From Dyella sp. EPa41 (GTDB taxonomy: Bacteria; Pseudomonadota; Gammaproteobacteria; Xanthomonadales; Rhodanobacteraceae): a DNA stretch of 64,000 nucleotides. Below the pieces are notes generated by a model. It was not told where the DNA came from, made no database searches, and saw nothing but the letters and a program-made list of their open reading frames with translations. Shown one piece after another: positions 61,597 through 64,000 of the stretch. A program made the position numbers and the translations under genes. How positions within the stretch are numbered: position 1 is the first letter of the stretch; every line of letters starts with the position of its first letter. Where the stretch lies: assembly GCF_016586165.1 (NCBI RefSeq), contig NZ_BCPR01000005.1, forward strand, positions 48,497-112,496. The letters run 5' to 3'.

Positions 61597-63194
61597 GCGT
61601 TGCGCCCCATGGCACGCAGGGCCAGTACCGCTTCGAAGAGCGCCTTTGATGCCAGGCTCATGCCGCCACCGCCGTCACCGCGATCTTCGATGCCATATGA
61701 GCTGAGGAAGTTGCGGATACGGCCCTCCCTGACCATGCGCGACGGGAAGTGCGGGATATCGAAGGTGGTCTGCTCATACGAGGACGGGGTGTCCCAGCCG
61801 GTGGTGTCGGGGTCTACACCAGGGATGCTCGGTGCTTGACGAACCCATGATGGTGCGTGACTGAATTCGACAGCGGAGGCAAGGCGCGTGAACACGCCGA
61901 TAGGCGTTTCCTGATCCACGGCGTGCGTGAGGAGATCGTCCAGGGTGACCGGCGCGTACGGCTCCGCATCCTGGCGCTCAAGCAGCGTCGTTGCCATCGT
62001 GGCGCAGCGCTGAAGTGAGACATGCACATTCCAGAAACCACCACGCTCCTCTCGCTCACAGAGAGCGGCGATGATTCCGATGGCACCCAGGTTTCCCGTC
62101 AGATAGTCGTTGATCAGCACCGATACGACTGTTGGATCGGGGAGATCGGCGGAATGAATATGCATCATCCCCGAGACGGCTTGACCAATCTGTTCGAATC
62201 CCCGACGGGAAGCCCATGGCGTATTCGGTGGCGCATAAGACGCATTGGCCACGACAAGGCCAGGATTGATCTTTCGCAGCGCTTCCTGGGTCAGGCCGAG
62301 GCGGTCGAGCGATCCCGGCGAGTTGCTATTGATCAAGACGTCAGCGTTCGCGAGCAGCTGCACGAAGCGACTCTTTCCAAACAGGCTCTTCACGTCAAGC
62401 AAGATGCTTTTCTTTCCCCAGTTGACGTCTAGCCACAAAGGCAGCACCCAATCCCCCATGGGTGGCTGTACTTTGATGACGTCTGCGCCCTGCTCCGCCA
62501 AGAGGCGACCCATGGTGGGGCCGGCGACGAGGTGGGTAAGCTCCAGAACTCGGACGCCTTCGAGCGGCCGCCGCCTGGCCGGACCCAGTCGGCGCCCCAT
62601 ATCTCCCTTGCTCTCTTCAATTTCAATGAGTGGCCGGTTGGCAACGAGATGGCCCTGGGGATGCGCCAACCATTCTCCGGGCGATCGCACGATACCGGCG
62701 GGTAGGCGTAGCTCAGCGAGCTCGTCCTCGATCTGTTGGGACGTCTTCTTCTCGACCGAACTTTGAATCGCAGCGGCGGTATTGGCGCACTGGAAATAGT
62801 TGAGCAGCCCATCACGCAGATGCGGGTGCAAACCGATGATGGTCACGTGCCGGCCGTCTTTTGCCCGATATGTGCCGTTGTCCGGTCCAACGGGCCACGT
62901 ATCCATCAGCGTGCCATAGCCGTTCAAGAACTGGAGCTGAGGTGAATTCAGAAGTAGTCCGCAGCGCCTGCGGTCCAACTTCATGGTCTGCGCTGGCAGG
63001 CCTCGAATCGTGCCAAGACGTTCAACGACGGACCCGTAAGCGGCCATCACTCCCGCCGCATAATCATGGATCTTTATGGTGCTTCGAGCGTAAGAAGGGC
63101 CTGGCCGAATCTCTACCTTTGAGTCATCGATCCCAAAGGGAAGCGACTGGGCCACGGCATCGTAGGCTCTCTTCTGAAACGAATTGACGATCAT
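61593..63194 (-). CDS. Family III (CaiB/BaiF) CoA-transferase, double-domain form
   Basis: 533 aa from ATG 63194 (GGAG four bases upstream); the longer frame to 63368 runs into the divergent promoter. Family III features: RVLELTHLVAGPTMGRLLAE, GADVIKVQPPMGDWVLPLWL, DVNWGKKSILLDVKS, ADVLINSNSPGSLDRLGLTQ, and the catalytic-Asp region SVLINDYLTGNLGAIGI. An N-terminal extra part (residues 1-230, with LLLNSPQLQFLNGYGTLMDT) looks like a degenerate second domain. Transfers CoA between organic acids; substrate unknown. Confidence 0.87.
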   Translation of the reverse strand: MIVNSFQKRAYDAVAQSLPFGIDDSKVEIRPGPSYARSTIKIHDYAAGVMAAYGSVVERLGTIRGLPAQTMKLDRRRCGLLLNSPQLQFLNGYGTLMDTWPVGPDNGTYRAKDGRHVTIIGLHPHLRDGLLNYFQCANTAAAIQSSVEKKTSQQIEDELAELRLPAGIVRSPGEWLAHPQGHLVANRPLIEIEESKGDMGRRLGPARRRPLEGVRVLELTHLVAGPTMGRLLAEQGADVIKVQPPMGDWVLPLWLDVNWGKKSILLDVKSLFGKSRFVQLLANADVLINSNSPGSLDRLGLTQEALRKINPGLVVANASYAPPNTPWASRRGFEQIGQAVSGMMHIHSADLPDPTVVSVLINDYLTGNLGAIGIIAALCEREERGGFWNVHVSLQRCATMATTLLERQDAEPYAPVTLDDLLTHAVDQETPIGVFTRLASAVEFSHAPSWVRQAPSIPGVDPDTTGWDTPSSYEQTTFDIPHFPSRMVREGRIRNFLSSYGIEDRGDGGGGMSLASKALFEAVLALRAMGRNA

Positions 63195-63540
63195 AAAGAC
63201 TCCGTGTCTTGCGGTTCCTGGAACTGAAAATCGGCGGAAAGATCGTCTTTTTCGGAGACCGATACGACTGCGCCTCTTTTGCCCGCAGCCGGTCAGTCCA
63301 ACGGATGTGGACAAGCGTTCCGCACAACTTGGGTTCGGCTGGCCGACGCCCGGCGCAAGGGGATTCACCCAGCACTTTCGTCCAGCGAATGAGTAACCAA
63401 CGAAACGGAGTCTCGATGCACGGGGGAAAACGTGAAATGATCAATTAGGCCAATTTCTTGATCGCATCGGCCATGCGCCTGCCGCAGCGCCCCGGGACGC
63501 CTTATAAATGAAAAGGGACAAGGGGAACGAAAGCGAAGAT
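63195..63540. other. Divergent promoter region
   Basis: 346 bases between the CoA-transferase and the AraC-type regulator. No gene; should carry both promoters and the regulator's binding sites. Confidence 0.4.
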
Positions 63541-64000
63541 ATGTCATCGGTAAACTTGCGCCGAAGCATGGTTGGCGCAGCGATCATGGCCAAGGTTGCC
63601 ATCGAAGTTGGTGTGCCCCTTCGGGCATTGTTTCGGGGTGCGGACCTAAAGCCAGAAGATTTGGAGGACGCAAATTCGACGATCACGTTCGAGCAGGAGT
63701 TTCGGTTGATCCGAAATCTTCTCGCTCGGTGCGGAGATGACGTTGGTATCGGCATGAAGATCGGATGCCGCTATCGATTCACGTCATTGGCTCCCGCCGG
63801 GTTTGCCTTGGTCAGCAGCCCAAACTACCGGAGCGCTTTTGACATCATGCTCCGGTACGCCGACCTCAACGCGTCGATAGTGCAGGTGTGCCTGGAAGAA
63901 GCAAAAGGTAGCGATTTACACATTGGCTTTATCGAAGAGCGTCTCCCGGAAGACATCCGACATTTTGCTGTCGAGCGCACGATGGGTGTTGCCTTGGCGA
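63541..64000 (+). CDS. AraC family regulator, 3' end outside window
   Basis: At least 153 residues, cut by the window edge. Start at ATG 63541 (an ATG at 63508 would add 11 residues). N-terminal ligand-binding domain of the PF12625 (arabinose_bd) type: VAIEVGVPLRALFRGADLKP, FEQEFRLIRNLLARCGDDVG, GIGMKIGCRYRFTSLAPAGF, SSPNYRSAFDIMLRYADLNA. The HTH domain lies beyond base 64000. Divergent from the CoA-transferase/porin operon and probably its regulator. Confidence 0.82.
   Translation, partial: MSSVNLRRSMVGAAIMAKVAIEVGVPLRALFRGADLKPEDLEDANSTITFEQEFRLIRNLLARCGDDVGIGMKIGCRYRFTSLAPAGFALVSSPNYRSAFDIMLRYADLNASIVQVCLEEAKGSDLHIGFIEERLPEDIRHFAVERTMGVALA

Noticed and set aside
1..64000. tRNA or rRNA genes
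   Set aside because: I saw no cloverleaf-like or conserved rRNA sequence by eye; a covariance scan would be decisive.

Overview
The window is GC-rich, densely packed bacterial chromosome. Gene content (IS30 remnant, bufferin/MNIO locus, Mla-type transporter with STAS-MlaE, paired small heat-shock proteins, many Gly/Pro/Ala-rich proteins) suggests a gammaproteobacterium of the Xanthomonadales/Rhodanobacteraceae type (Dyella, Luteibacter or Rhodanobacter-like). That placement is inference; there is no rRNA or other marker gene here.

Layout. 1-4.9 kb: 3' part-missing PAS-GAF-PAS-GGDEF signalling protein, two secreted proteins, a double-glycine-leader peptide, an orphan HigA antitoxin. 5.2-13.3 kb: a minus-strand defence operon in the unusual order hsdR-hsdS-abi-hsdM-nuclease; hsdS carries a one-base frameshift near its 3' end. 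13.5-15.5 kb: a triple operator-like repeat, a penicillin-binding-type serine hydrolase and a 407-bp element with 27-bp inverted ends holding 48-bp palindromic repeats. 15.6-19.5 kb: two divergent operons, DoxX/thioredoxin/CcdA and bufferin precursor/MNIO (DUF692)/DUF2063. 19.6-23.7 kb: AraC regulator, MBL hydrolase, two tandem membrane-protein paralogues, a decayed IS30.

23.8-31.8 kb is the centrepiece: an alkylation-response (Ada) superlocus. Five promoters carry the Ada box AAT-N6-GCAA extended by a shared CGGA, each with a -10-like hexamer at an almost fixed distance (44, 44, 44, 44 and 45 bases from the first A). They stand in front of (1) a SnoaL-like cyclase, (2) a TMEM175-like channel plus an unknown protein, (3) an O6-alkylguanine methyltransferase plus AlkB, (4) an unknown 61-aa protein plus Ogt plus an AlkA-type glycosylase, and (5) Ada, two Oxygenase-NA-like 2OG-Fe(II) proteins and a stand-alone Ada-type metal-binding domain. 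Ada itself has lost three of its four zinc cysteines, while the small downstream protein keeps a CxxC pair.

32-37.3 kb: a two-gene operon whose second gene resembles a Cry/delta-endotoxin, a trypsin-like protease, an Imm32-like small protein and a broken alpha/beta hydrolase. 37.4-49 kb: three DUF1254/DUF1214 proteins, a putative 5-oxoproline transporter (DUF969/DUF979) with DUF2891, a methyltransferase/YkgJ pair, small unknowns and a cold-shock protein. 49.3-52.1 kb: a Na+/H+ antiporter and a flavin monooxygenase, divergent, both missing their N-termini at the same junction and both frameshifted. 52.4-54.2 kb: three Hsp20 genes, the first transcribed preceded by a ROSE-type RNA thermometer. 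55.1-59.9 kb: MlaE-MlaF-MlaD-lipoprotein operon with a PAS protein and an outer-membrane protein upstream. 60-64 kb: family III CoA-transferase overlapping an OprB porin, with a divergent AraC regulator running off the end.
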